Shown one piece after another: positions 40,494-50,758 of a stretch of 64,000 bases of DNA. Below the pieces are notes generated by a model that was not told the DNA's origin, did no database searches, and saw only the letters and a program-made list of their open reading frames with translations. The translations under genes were made by a program, and so were the position numbers. How positions within the stretch are numbered: position 1 is the first letter of the stretch; each line of letters starts with the position of its first letter. The DNA comes from Lysobacter solisilvae (GTDB lineage: Bacteria > Pseudomonadota > Gammaproteobacteria > Xanthomonadales > Xanthomonadaceae). The stretch covers positions 1,054,001 to 1,118,000 of the forward strand of contig NZ_CP071518.1 of NCBI RefSeq assembly GCF_016613535.2. The letters run 5' to 3'.

Positions 40494-41341
40494 ATGCTCC
40501 GCCTGACCGCGATCCTCCTGTTGGCCGCGCTTTCCGCGCTGGCCGCGCCCGCCGCGCGCGCGGCGCAGGGCTACGACAACTGCACCGGTTTCATCGATGC
40601 ATTGCCGGCCACGATCTCCACCCCGGGCACCTGGTGCCTGCGCGGGCACAAGTACACCAGCATCACCGGTGGACACGCGCTCATGATCGATGGCGACAAC
40701 GTCACCATCGACTGCAACCACTTCCGCCTGAGCGGGCTCGGCGCCGGCGCTACCAGCAATGCCTTCGGCATCACGGTGAACGCCGGACGCAGCGGGGCCG
40801 TGATCCGCCGCTGCCGGGTGCAGGGCTTCAACACCGGCATGCTGGTGCTGGGCGAAGGCGGGCGGGTCGAGGACAACGCGATCGACATGAGCCTGGTGAC
40901 GGGCCTGCAGGTCTCCACCGGCGGCGACAACCTGATCCGCCGCAACATCATCACCGACACCGGCGGGTATATCGGCGCCGCCTTCGCCTACGGCATCTAT
41001 GCCGACAGCGGCGTGGGCAACCAGTTTGTCGACAACACGATCCGGGGCATCGAAGCGGCCGGCACGGCCGACGGCGTACGCGGTGGGCCTGCAGATGTCG
41101 GCGGGCGGGGTGGCTCGCGGCAACCGCATCAGCGGCCTGGTGCGCGCCGGCATCTACGGCGCCAACGGCATCGCCTCCATGGGAGGGGTGGTACGCGACA
41201 ACGTCGTCATGCAGAGCGCGCTGACGCAGGGCTACGGCATCACCGCCAACCAGACCCTGTGCCAGGACAACACGAGCCAGGGCTTCGAGGGCGGCATCGT
41301 CAACTGCACCCTTGGCCGGAACGAACGCGAGCCAGCCGTAG
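40494..41341 (+). pseudogene. Secreted beta-helix protein, paralogue 4, two frame shifts as read
   Basis: The opening (MLRLTAILLLAALSALAAP..., QGYDNCTGFIDALPATISTPGTWCLRGH) matches the family. One extra base near 41073-41074 (GACGGCGTACG for GACGCGTACG) and one extra T at 41311-41312 (CACCCTTGGCC for CACCCTGGCC) break the frame. With both removed, the protein has 281 residues and ends NCTLAGTNASQP, like its sisters, at TAG 41339-41341. The second break is at CCTGG; the first is not. It is the last of the four copies. Confidence 0.8.
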
Positions 41342-41557
41342 CTTGCGCGCGTCGCGCGGCCGCGGGATCACGCCTGCGGCCGGTCGCGATGCAAGCGTTG
41401 TCGGACGGGCCACGCCCGCGCCGCCGCGGATGCGCCGCCACGACGTCTGGACATGGATTTCGCCGAGCGCCCCGGCATCGCTTGGCGGAACGGGTCCCGC
41501 GCGTGCGGGTCGCGCCGCGCTCGGCCATCATCCGGTGTCCCCACTCCGGAGCTTCCC

Positions 41558-42070
41558 ATGCGCCTGCACGCCCTCGTTCTGCTCGTTCTCGCGGCCGCCG
41601 GGCCGGCGCTTGCGCAGCCGCCCTCGCGTGAACATCTGGCGCCCGCCGGCTGGGAAGGTTCGTACCACGGCATCCACTATTCGCCGGTGGTGAAGCTGGG
41701 CGACCGCGTGATCGTGTCGGGCATTCCGGCCATCGAAGGCGATTCGGACGAAGCGAAGATCCGCTGGCTGTTCCAGCAGCTTCAGGCGCACCTGGAAAAA
41801 GCGGGCGCGAGCCTGGAGGACGTGGTCGAGCTGCAGAGCTTCCACCTGGCGCGCGACAACGCCGAGTTCCGGGCGCAGATGGACATCGTGCTCAAGGTGC
41901 ACGCCGAGTTCTTCAAGGACCGGTATCCGGCGTGGACCGCCGTGGGTACGACCGCACTGTTTAGCCAGGGAGCACCGATGGAACTGCGCGCCGAAGCGTT
42001 GATCGGTTCCGGGCGCGCAGCCAGGGTGTCGATCCCAACGCCGAAGGCCGCGGTGCGACCGGCGCAGTGA
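41558..42070 (+). CDS. Exported RidA/YjgF-like protein
   Basis: The 170-residue protein has a signal peptide (MRLHALVLLVLAAAGPALA) and a RidA fold: YSPVVKLGDRVIVSGIPA, a central helix (RWLFQQLQAHLEKAGASLEDVVELQSFHL) and RYPAWTAVGTTALFSQGAPMELRAEALIG. Cytosolic RidA proteins deaminate reactive enamines; exported ones of this kind have no settled role. It lies 216 bp after the beta-helix cluster and may be independent. Confidence 0.82.
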   Translation: MRLHALVLLVLAAAGPALAQPPSREHLAPAGWEGSYHGIHYSPVVKLGDRVIVSGIPAIEGDSDEAKIRWLFQQLQAHLEKAGASLEDVVELQSFHLARDNAEFRAQMDIVLKVHAEFFKDRYPAWTAVGTTALFSQGAPMELRAEALIGSGRAARVSIPTPKAAVRPAQ

Positions 42071-42207
42071 CCCCTCGCGCCCGACGATCCGCGTGGATGC
42101 GGCGGGCCGAAACGTTATCGCGGCACTTGCCCGCGCGGGCCGCGTAACAGGACCCACGCGCCACGGGCGACGGCCGAGCTTCCCGGCCCGGGCAGGAACG
42201 GGGAAGG

Positions 42208-42999
42208 CTACGGCGTCCGCGCGCAGATCCATGCGTCGACCCGGGGCACGCCCGCGCGGCGCAGGGCCTGGGCAGCGGCCTGCAGGGTTGCGCCCGTCGT
42301 CATCACATCATCGACCAGCACCACATGCGCGGGCAGCCGGCCAGCCGCGGGCACGCCGAACGCGCCGCGGAGGTTGCCTCGCCGCTGCACCGCGGGCAGT
42401 TCCGACTGCGGCCCGGTCGCGCGCACGCGGGTCAGCAGGGCCTCCTCCAACGGCAGGCCCAAGGCCCGCGACAGCGGCCGGGCCAGTTCCAGGGCCTGGT
42501 CGTAGCCCCGCCGGCGCAGGCGGGCGCGATGCAGGGGCACCGGCACGAGCACCGGCATCGCACCAGCCACAACCCCCGTTACCGGCGCGAGGGGGGCAAA
42601 GGCGTCTGCCATCAACTGGGCCAGCAGGGCACCGGCCGCCAGGTCCCGGTGGAACTTGAAGCGCAACAGCAGCCGGTCCACCGGCGACGCGTACAGGCAG
42701 GCCGCGTGCACTGCGTCCAGCGGCGGCCGCCGCCGCCGCGGGGACCGGCGGCGCAGGCAGGACCCGCACAGGCCGGCCTGCGCCAGGGGCAGGGCGCAAC
42801 CCGAGCAGGCGCTGCGATTCCAGGGCAGCTGGGCCGCGCACGGGCCGCACAGGTCCAGGCCGTCCAACCCCGGCTCGCCGCAGACCAGGCAGTGGCGGGG
42901 CCAGAGGAGTCGGGCCGCGTCCTGCCGGAGCCAGTACTTCAGGCGGCTGCGCAGCTCGTCAACCGGCGCGTCGCGGGTTTGGTTGACAGCGATGGTCAT
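42208..42999 (-). CDS. comF: ComF family phosphoribosyltransferase-like protein
   Basis: The 263-residue protein has an N-terminal zinc-finger region with paired Cys (CLVCGEP, LCGPC, CSGC, LCGSC) and a phosphoribosyltransferase fold ending in HVVLVDDVMTTGATL, the PRPP-binding loop. ComF takes part in natural DNA uptake. It is divergent from bioB, an arrangement recalled from other Xanthomonadaceae. ATG 42999 is chosen; a longer frame upstream overlaps the bioB leader. Confidence 0.9.
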   Translation of the reverse strand: MTIAVNQTRDAPVDELRSRLKYWLRQDAARLLWPRHCLVCGEPGLDGLDLCGPCAAQLPWNRSACSGCALPLAQAGLCGSCLRRRSPRRRRPPLDAVHAACLYASPVDRLLLRFKFHRDLAAGALLAQLMADAFAPLAPVTGVVAGAMPVLVPVPLHRARLRRRGYDQALELARPLSRALGLPLEEALLTRVRATGPQSELPAVQRRGNLRGAFGVPAAGRLPAHVVLVDDVMTTGATLQAAAQALRRAGVPRVDAWICARTP

Positions 43000-43100
43000 G
43001 CTTTCCAGACTGCCGGGCCTGCAAGCCCGCGTCTGTCGGAATACGACCATGAGTCCTGTCAGCCCCATTCCCGTCCCCGCGTCGGCGGTTTCCACCCCCT

Positions 43101-44168
43101 GTGGCTGTCGCAGCGGACACCGACGTCCACGGCGCCGGCGTGCGCCACGACTGGTCGCGGGCCGAGGTCCGCGCGCTGTTCGACCTGTCCTTCCCCGAGC
43201 TGCTGCACCGGGCGGCCAGCGTGCACCGCGCCAACTTCGACCCGGCGCAGGTCCAGGTCAGCACCCTGCTGTCGATCAAGACCGGCGGCTGCCCGGAGGA
43301 CTGCGGCTATTGCCCGCAGGCCGCGCGCTACCACACCGGCGTGGACGCCACCAAGCTCATGAGCACCGAAGCGGTGCTGGACAAGGCCCGCCAGGCCAAG
43401 GCCGCCGGCGCCTCGCGCTTCTGCATGGGCGCGGCGTGGCGCTCGCCGAAGGACCGCGACATCCCGAAGGTCGCCGCGATGATCCAGGAAGTGAAGTCGC
43501 TGGGCCTGGAGACCTGCGCCACCCTGGGCATGCTCTCGGCCGACCAGGCCCGCGCGCTCAAGGCGGCCGGACTGGATTACTACAACCACAACCTGGACAC
43601 CGCGCCGGAGTTCTACGGCGAGGTCATCCACACGCGTGAGTACCAGGACCGCCTGGACACGCTGTCGCATGTCCGCGAGGTCGGCATGAAGACCTGCTGC
43701 GGTGGCATCGTCGGCATGGGCGAGGCCCGCGACCAGCGCGCCGGCCTGCTGCAGGCCCTCGCCAACCTGCCGGCGCACCCGGATTCGGTGCCGATCAACC
43801 GCCTGGTCCAGGTCGAGGGCACCCCGCTGGCCGGCACCGCCACGCTGGATCCGTTCGAGTTCGTGCGCACGATCGCGGTGGCCCGCATCCTCATGCCGTG
43901 TTCGATGGTGCGGCTGTCGGCCGGCCGCGAAACGATGAGCGACGAACTGCAGGCGCTGTGCTTCCTGGCTGGCGCCAATTCCATCTTCTACGGCGAGAAA
44001 CTGCTGACCACCGGCAACCCCGACACCGAGCGCGATATGGCACTGTTCGGTCGTCTGGGCCTGACGCCCATGCCGGTCGTTCAACAGGGGGATACGGTGC
44101 ACGCCGACATTCTGGAAACGCCCGTGCCGGCCGACGCCGGCCCCAACCCGTCCTGCGCGGTGGCCTGA
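43101..44168 (+). CDS. bioB: Biotin synthase (radical SAM)
   Basis: The enzyme carries the radical-SAM cluster motif [10 protein letters not shown] (Cys for the 4Fe-4S cluster), then [28 protein letters not shown] and a late [15 protein letters not shown]; the 2Fe-2S ligands are in these segments. It inserts sulfur into dethiobiotin. As read, the frame opens at GTG 43101 without a ribosome site. An ATG at 43049 with GGAA upstream is out of frame by one base; a C too many in CCCCC at 43095-43099 would join them. It leads bioBFHC, with 1 bp to bioF. Confidence 0.95.
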   Translation: MAVAADTDVHGAGVRHDWSRAEVRALFDLSFPELLHRAASVHRANFDPAQVQVSTLLSIKTGGCPEDCGYCPQAARYHTGVDATKLMSTEAVLDKARQAKAAGASRFCMGAAWRSPKDRDIPKVAAMIQEVKSLGLETCATLGMLSADQARALKAAGLDYYNHNLDTAPEFYGEVIHTREYQDRLDTLSHVREVGMKTCCGGIVGMGEARDQRAGLLQALANLPAHPDSVPINRLVQVEGTPLAGTATLDPFEFVRTIAVARILMPCSMVRLSAGRETMSDELQALCFLAGANSIFYGEKLLTTGNPDTERDMALFGRLGLTPMPVVQQGDTVHADILETPVPADAGPNPSCAVA

Positions 44169-44169
44169 C

Positions 44170-45378
<1,209 letters not shown>

Positions 45379-45384
45379 CCGGCG

Positions 45385-46149
45385 ATGCATATCCAGTCGC
45401 GCGGCGATGGTCCCGCGCTCGCACTCATTCACGGCTGGGCCATGCACGGTGGGCTGTTCGCGCCGCTGGTCGAGCGGCTGGCCGATCGCTATACGCTGCA
45501 CCTGGTCGACCTGCCCGGCCACGGGCATGCCCGTGAGGACAGCACGCCACTGGTGCCCGAAGCGCTGGCGGCGCAACTGGTCGAACGTGTCCCCGACGCC
45601 GTGTGGCTGGGCTGGTCGCTGGGCGGGCAGTTCGCGCTGCGGGCTGCGCTCGACCACCCGCATGCCGTGCGCGGCCTGGTGATGATCGCGTCCTCGCCGC
45701 GGTTCGTCGTGGGCGAGGACTGGAGCCACGGCGTCGGTGCGCAGCTGTTCCGCGATTTCGGCGAGGCGCTGGCGAAGGACTTCCGCGGCACGCTCGAGGG
45801 ATTCCTCGCGCTGGAGGCGCTGGGTTCGGCGCACGCGCAGGACGAACTGCGCAGCCTGCGCGCGCAGGCCTTCGCCCGCGGCGAGCCGGCGCAGCGTGCG
45901 CTGCTTGAAGGGCTGGCGCTGCTGGATCAACTGGATACCCGCGACGAGCTGCCGATGCTGCGCGTGCCCAGCCTGTGGTTGTCCGGGCGGCGCGACCGCC
46001 TGGTGCCCGCCGGCGCGATGCCCGCCGCCGCGGCGCTGGCGCCGGACGCGCGCAGCGTGGTCATTCCGCAGGCCGGTCACGCGCCCTTCCTGGGCGATCC
46101 CGACGCGGTCGCGGCGCAGATCGACAGCTTCATGAGGCAGGTGACCTGA
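45385..46149 (+). CDS. bioH: Pimeloyl-ACP methyl ester esterase
   Basis: The 254-residue alpha/beta hydrolase has HGWAMHGGLF, the nucleophile elbow LGWSLGGQFA, an acid near GRRDRLVPAGA and a catalytic His in PQAGHAPFLGDP. It has the small lid domain typical of BioH, which frees pimeloyl-ACP from its methyl ester after BioC and fatty-acid synthesis. It follows bioF by 6 bp. Confidence 0.94.
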   Translation: MHIQSRGDGPALALIHGWAMHGGLFAPLVERLADRYTLHLVDLPGHGHAREDSTPLVPEALAAQLVERVPDAVWLGWSLGGQFALRAALDHPHAVRGLVMIASSPRFVVGEDWSHGVGAQLFRDFGEALAKDFRGTLEGFLALEALGSAHAQDELRSLRAQAFARGEPAQRALLEGLALLDQLDTRDELPMLRVPSLWLSGRRDRLVPAGAMPAAAALAPDARSVVIPQAGHAPFLGDPDAVAAQIDSFMRQVT

Positions 46150-46252
46150 TGTCGCGCCTGTCGTCCAACCAGTACGTGCGGTGCGTGATGTCCGACATCG
46201 CGCGGCGGTATGGACGACTTCACGGGCGCCACTACCCATCTGCAGATTTCCG

Positions 46253-47180
46253 ATGACCGAACTGTTCGACCACCGCCAGGTCCGGCGTGCGTTCTCGCGC
46301 GCGGCGACCCATTACGACGACGCGGCCGCATTGCAGCGCGAAGTGTCGGCACGCCTGCTTGAATCGCTGGATTATTTCGACGAACGGGCGCAGCGCGAAG
46401 CCGGCAATGGCACGCCGCGCACCCCGCAGGTGGTGCTCGACGTGGGCTGCGGTCCCGGTCACGCCGCGATCGACATGCAGAAGCGCTGGCCACGCGCGCA
46501 GGTCATCGCGCTCGACCTGGCCTTGCCCATGTTGCGGCAGGCGCGCCACAACGCCGGAGGCTGGCGCCCGTTCCGTGCACGTCCGGCCGCGTTGTGCGCC
46601 GACGCGCGCGCCTTGCCGCTCGCCGATGCCACCGTGGACGTGCTGTTCTCCAACTTGTGCCTGCAGTGGGTGCAGGACCTGCCGGCGGTGTTCGCCGGTT
46701 TCCGCCGCGTGCTCAAGCCCGGTGGCCTGATGCTGCTGTCGACCTTCGGTCCGCACACGCTGTGGGAACTGCGCGAGGCCTTCGCCGGAGCCGACAACGC
46801 ACCGCACGTGAGCCCGTTCGCCACCATCGCGCAGTTCGGCGACGCGCTCATTGCCGCGGGGTTCAAGGATCCGGTGCTGGATCGCGATGAACTGGTGCTG
46901 CGACACGAGGACCTCGGCGGCCTGATGCGCGAGCTGCGCACGCTGGGCGCGACCAACGCGCTGTCCACGCGCCGCCGCAGCCTGACCGGCCGCGCCCGCT
47001 TCGCGCGCGCGGCGCAGGCTTACGAGCCCATGCGCGCGCAGGGCCGGCTGCCGGCGACCTGGGAAGTGATCACCGCCCCAGGCCTGGGGCCCGCCTCCGG
47101 GCACGCCGATCCGCGTGGGCGGCGTCGACGAAGTCGCGGTGCCCATTTCCGCCATTCCCGTGCGCCGGCGCGGGGCGTGA
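46253..47180 (+). CDS. bioC: Malonyl-ACP O-methyltransferase (C-terminus frame-shifted as read)
   Basis: The SAM motif VLDVGCGPGHAAIDM is near residue 65, with DLALPMLRQAR and FSNLCLQWVQDLPAVFAGFRRVLKPGGLM, as in BioC, which methylates malonyl-ACP to start pimelate building. After WEVITA one extra C at 47076-47079 (GCCCCAGG for GCCCAGG, a CCWGG site) shifts the frame. Corrected, it ends QAWGPPPGTPIRVGGVDEVAVPIS...RRRGA at TGA 47178-47180 (308 residues). As read, the frame would fuse to the transporter downstream. It is the last bio gene. Confidence 0.92.
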
Positions 47181-48176
47181 GCACGCCCGCACGCCGCGTC
47201 GCCCTGGCCGCGGTGGCCATCGCGCTGGCGTCGGCGTTCTTCTTCACCTGCACCTACGTCCTCAACCGGGCCGCGGCCAACGCGCACGGGCACTGGGCGT
47301 GGACGGCCGCGCTGCGCTACCTGTTCACGCTGCCACTGATGCTGCTGGTCATGCCGTGGCTGGGCGGGGTCGCGCCGGTGCTGCGCGCAATCCGCGCCCA
47401 TCCGCGGCCCTTGGCTGCTCTGGAGCGGCGTGGGGTTTGTCCTGTTCTACGTGCTGCTCGCCTACGCGGCGGCCAGCGGGCCGTCGTGGCTGGTGGCGGG
47501 GACGTTCCAGCTGACCGTGGTGGCCGGCATGCTGTGCTCGCCCTTTCTCTATCGCGACCGTCGCGCGCGCATCCCGCTGCCGGCGCTGGCCGCGGGCCTG
47601 GTGGTGGTGGGCGGCGTGGTGCTGATGCAGCTGGGCAATGCCGGCGGACAACTGGACCGGGCAGCGTGGATCGCCCTGGTGGCGGTCGCAGTGAGTGCCT
47701 TCGCCTATCCGCTGGGCAACCGCGGCCTGCTGCTGCACCTGGAGCACGCGGGCATCGAGCTCAACGCCACCCAGCGCGTGTTCGGCATGACCCTGGCCAG
47801 CCAGCCCCTGTGGTGGGCGCTGGCCGCCGTGACCTGGTTCCGCGTCGGACCGCCGCCGGTCGCACAGGCGTGGTTGGCCGCGGGCGTGGCGCTGGGGGCG
47901 GGCGTCATCGCCACCGTTCTGTTCTTCCAGGCCACCGGCATGGTGCGCCGTGATCCCACGGCGCTGGCGGCGGCCGAGGCCATGCAGGCGGCGGAGATCC
48001 TGTTCGCCACCCTGATCGGCGTGCTCTGGCTGGGCGAAGCCTGGCCGCACGGGTTGACGTTGTGGGGTGCGCTCACGGTCATCGTCGGCATCGTCGTCTT
48101 CAGCATCGTCGCTGCGCGCAACGCCGCCGGCGATCCACACGCCACCGATGAACTGAGCGGCGACCGCGGGGCCTGA
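47177..48176 (+). pseudogene. EamA/DMT-family transporter, frame-shifted as read
   Basis: Reading begins at GTG 47177, overlapping the bioC TGA, with a first membrane segment (LAAVAIALASAFFFTCTYVLNRAA). One extra T at 47411-47412 (GGCCCTTGGCTG for GGCCCTGGCTG, a CCWGG site) splits it. Corrected, it joins HPRPWLLWSGVGFVLFYVLLAY and has 332 residues with about ten segments, ending in the second EamA half (AAEAMQAAEILFATLIGVLWLGEA). It is coupled to bioC, so a role linked to biotin precursors is possible but only inferred. Confidence 0.85.
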
Positions 48177-48255
48177 CCCGCGGCGACGGGCTCATCGGGT
48201 CGGCGCAGTCAGCTCATCCGGACGCCGCCACCCGACGAATGGCGCGGACGACGGT

Positions 48256-49266
48256 TCAGCGCGCGCGGGCGAGCAGGTCGCCGATTGCATCCAGGTCGAC
48301 GTTGCCGCCCGACAGCACGACGCCCACCCGCTGCCCGGCGAAGCGTTCGCGGTGTCCCAGTACCACCGCCAGCGCAACGGCCGAAGACGGTTCGACCAGC
48401 TGCTTGGTCCGCTCCCAGATCAGCCGCATCGCGCGTGCCGTCGCACCGTCGTCTGCGAGCAGCACTTCGACGCCGTGGCGCTGGAACAGGGCGAAGTTCG
48501 GCGCGCCGATCAGCCCGCGCAGGCCGTCGCAGACCGTGTCGGGCACGAGGGAAGGCACGCGCTCGCCGCGCGCCAGCGATGCGTGCGCGTCGGCGGCGCC
48601 GGTCGGCTCGGCGCCGAAGATCCGGATCGAGGGCGTGGTGGCCCGGGCCGCGATCGCCGTACCCGACAGCAGCCCGCCGCCGCCCACCGGAGTGACGATG
48701 GCGTCCAGCGCATGGCCGTTGGCATTGAGCAGTTCCAGCGCCGCGGTGCCCTGGCCGGCGATCACGCGCGCATCGGTGTAGGGGTGGACGAGTTCGGCGC
48801 CGGTGTCGGCCTGCACCTGCGCGCACATCGCCTCGCGCGCGGCCAGCGTGGGGGCGCAACGGTGAAGCACCGCGCCGTAGGCCTCGATCGCCGCCAGCTT
48901 GGCCGCCACCGCCTGTTCGGGCACGACGACATGGCAGGCGATGCCGCGCGTGCGTGCGGCCAGTGCGAGAGCCGCACCGTGGTTGCCGGAGGAATGCGTC
49001 ACCACGCCGCGCGCGGCCTGCGCCGGCGTGAGCGACCACACGGCATTGCACGCGCCACGGAACTTGAAGGCCCCCGCCCGCTGCAGGTGTTCGGCCTTGA
49101 AGAACAGTTCGCAGCCGGCCAGGGCGTCGATCGCCCTGGAACGCAGGACCGGCGTATGGTGGGCATGGGGCGCGATGCGGGCGGCGGCGGCCAGCACGTC
49201 GTCGAAGTCAGGTAGCGCGTCGGCGTCGGCGGTGTGCCCCGGGCGCAGGGAAGGCGAAGTCGTCAT
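48256..49266 (-). CDS. PLP-dependent serine/threonine dehydratase or racemase-like protein
   Basis: The 336-residue fold-type II enzyme has the Schiff-base Lys in RAGAFKFRGACNA, a substrate loop THSSGNHGAALA, a phosphate-binding VTPVGGGGLLSG and a late SGGNVDL. It resembles catabolic threonine/serine dehydratases and serine racemases; sequence alone does not decide. No ACT regulatory domain is present, so biosynthetic IlvA is excluded. It converges on the EamA transporter. Confidence 0.87.
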   Translation of the reverse strand: MTTSPSLRPGHTADADALPDFDDVLAAAARIAPHAHHTPVLRSRAIDALAGCELFFKAEHLQRAGAFKFRGACNAVWSLTPAQAARGVVTHSSGNHGAALALAARTRGIACHVVVPEQAVAAKLAAIEAYGAVLHRCAPTLAAREAMCAQVQADTGAELVHPYTDARVIAGQGTAALELLNANGHALDAIVTPVGGGGLLSGTAIAARATTPSIRIFGAEPTGAADAHASLARGERVPSLVPDTVCDGLRGLIGAPNFALFQRHGVEVLLADDGATARAMRLIWERTKQLVEPSSAVALAVVLGHRERFAGQRVGVVLSGGNVDLDAIGDLLARAR

Positions 49267-49392
49267 CGGGCGATGCTACCGCCTGCGGCAACGACTGAAC
49301 GAGTTAGCGGTCGCGTGGCCCGGTCGTGAAAATTAAGCGCGAGTTCAATCCGGCAGGCAGATGCTTCCGGTGATTCCCTAGGGGGTTCGGCC

Positions 49393-50019
49393 ATGATCCG
49401 CAAACTACTTCTGCCGGCGCTCCTCACGGGCCTGCTCGCGGGCTGCGTCACCGGTTACAACTACCGCCAGGAGCATGGCGGCGACTACTACTACGGCGAG
49501 CCGGGCGTCGACTACCGCTATTACGACTACGGATACGGCGGGTACGGCGCCTTCGGCTACGGCTATGGTTACGGGAATTACGGCTGGCCGTACTACGGCT
49601 ACCCGTACTACTCCTGGTACGGCCCGGGCTGGGGGTACGGCTTCCACGACCCGTGGCCCTACTACTACTACTCCGGCCACCAGCCCCGGCCTGAGCCGCG
49701 CTCGCTCAACGAGCCCGGTGGCGGCAAGCCGTCGTGGCAGGACATCCAGAACCGCCGCGCCCAGTCCGGCGGCCCTCCGCCGGAAGGCATGATGATGCGG
49801 CGCGTGATCGAGAAGCCGCGTATCCAGCCGGGTGCCGGCGGCCTGCCGCGGTCCGACGAAGACGGCTCGCCACGCGTGATGGAGAAGCCGCGGGTCCAGC
49901 CGCGCCAATCCGAGCCGCGGGTTGAATCGCCTCGTCCACAGCCACGGATGATGCCCAGCCTGCCGCCCATGCCCCGCACGCAGCCGGCGCGGCGCATGGG
50001 ACGCGGCAGCGAGCAGTAA
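49393..50019 (+). CDS. Tyr/Gly-rich outer-surface lipoprotein
   Basis: A lipoprotein signal ends TGLLAGC (lipid Cys 18). Residues 22-95 are made almost wholly of Tyr, Gly, Pro, Trp and Asp (YYYGEPG, YGYGYGYGNYGWPYYGYPYY), followed by a Pro/Arg-rich tail with repeated EKPRIQPG/EKPRVQPR units. It probably sits at the cell surface or in the periplasm as a disordered or adhesive protein. No enzyme motif is present. Confidence 0.8.
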   Translation: MIRKLLLPALLTGLLAGCVTGYNYRQEHGGDYYYGEPGVDYRYYDYGYGGYGAFGYGYGYGNYGWPYYGYPYYSWYGPGWGYGFHDPWPYYYYSGHQPRPEPRSLNEPGGGKPSWQDIQNRRAQSGGPPPEGMMMRRVIEKPRIQPGAGGLPRSDEDGSPRVMEKPRVQPRQSEPRVESPRPQPRMMPSLPPMPRTQPARRMGRGSEQ

Positions 50020-50464
50020 TTGCGGGCGTCCGGGGTTCTCGCGCGCCCGCGTCCGCGGGCAGCTGACGGTGTGCAGGCCGGGCGCCATGGCGCCTGGTCC
50101 GGCGGCTCCGGCGCTCACCTGGAATCTGCGACCGCCCCATACATCAGCGCCCGATCGGGCCGTGAAGTCGGGCGCGGGCTGCGTCACATTTCGCATTCCT
50201 GCGGGGTTGCGCTGCGGGGCATCTGCCGGCAAGCTGCAGTCACCTGACCGGTTGCGTCGCATTGCGACGTTGCAGGTTAAGTCGCAGGCAGCAAGTGACG
50301 ATGTCGACGTCCGACGCGGAATCCACGGATCCCCCCTGTTCCGTCCCCGTCGGACGTCGGCTCCCTGCCACTACCCAACTCTCCAGGTCCCGTGGCCGAT
50401 TCCGGCCATTTTTTTTGCGCGGAATTTACCGCTCATCACCGACGGCCGGTCGCGTGCCCAGACA

Positions 50465-50486
50465 ATTTGTGCGAGTCGTCACAAAT
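50465..50486. promoter_or_regulatory. CRP/Clp-like binding site
   Basis: A 22-bp dyad has perfect 7-bp arms, ATTTGTG and CACAAAT, around eight bases. Compared with the CRP core TGTGA-N6-TCACA, only one core base differs (TGTGC). Xanthomonadaceae carry the CRP homologue Clp. The regulated transcript is uncertain. Confidence 0.55.
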
Positions 50487-50501
50487 CGGGTCTCCGGACA
50501 T

Positions 50502-50537
50502 AAAAAAGGGGTCGAATGTCCCCCGACATTCGACCCC
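50502..50537 (-). terminator. Strong minus-strand hairpin with U tract
   Basis: A perfect 13-bp stem (GGGGTCGAATGTC at 50508-50520 with 50525-50537) closes four bases. On the minus strand it is followed by six T. On the plus strand it is preceded by A6 and has no T run after it, so it would end leftward RNA. No established leftward gene lies upstream; it may serve a short unannotated transcript, or be a repeat of the REP-transposase type. Confidence 0.6.
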
Positions 50538-50589
50538 TGGCTTCCCCCGCGAGCGCTTGGCCAGCCCCTGTTCCAAATCTAGCCGACGT

Positions 50590-50700
50590 CTAGCGCCTGC
50601 CCCGCTGGGTGCATGGGTATGTCGCAGGAAGCGTGCCAAGTTGCGCCACAGCGGCCGGTTTCCCACCGCCAAGTGCCTGATTCAAAAGTAAATCGTTCAT
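50590..50700 (-). CDS. Possible 36-residue small protein, antisense to mnmG leader
   Basis: The frame reads MNDLLLNQALGGGKPAAVAQ and on to TAG, with GGAAGG 5 nt before ATG 50700. It would sit between the mnmG promoter region and the minus-strand terminator at 50502-50537. The good ribosome site and terminator are the only support; no homologue is known to me, and it may be chance. Confidence 0.25.
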   Translation of the reverse strand: MNDLLLNQALGGGKPAAVAQLGTLPATYPCTQRGRR

Positions 50701-50758
50701 GGAAGCCTTCCGGTAGAATCGTGCTCCCGTTCGAACCCCGAAGCTTTTCCGGCTGCCT

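Larger units (their letters stand above)
50020..50758. other. Long intergenic region before mnmG
   Basis: These 739 bp hold no established gene. Visible pieces are a palindrome GGCGCCATGGCGCC at 50081-50094, a CGTCGC-ATT-GCGACG hairpin near 50255-50269, a CRP-like site (50465-50486), a strong minus-strand terminator (50502-50537) and a possible 36-codon minus-strand frame (50590-50700). Base composition is more even than in the neighbours from 50390 to 50520. A TAGAAT hexamer at 50714-50719 is a candidate -10 for mnmG. Confidence 0.5.

Noticed and set aside
46181..47953. 590-residue BioC-transporter fusion protein
   Set aside because: Both halves lose conserved sequence at the junction, and single-base corrections restore two normal overlapping genes.
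50436..50672. 78-codon minus-strand frame across the terminator
   Set aside because: It reads through the strong hairpin and T tract and has no ribosome site.
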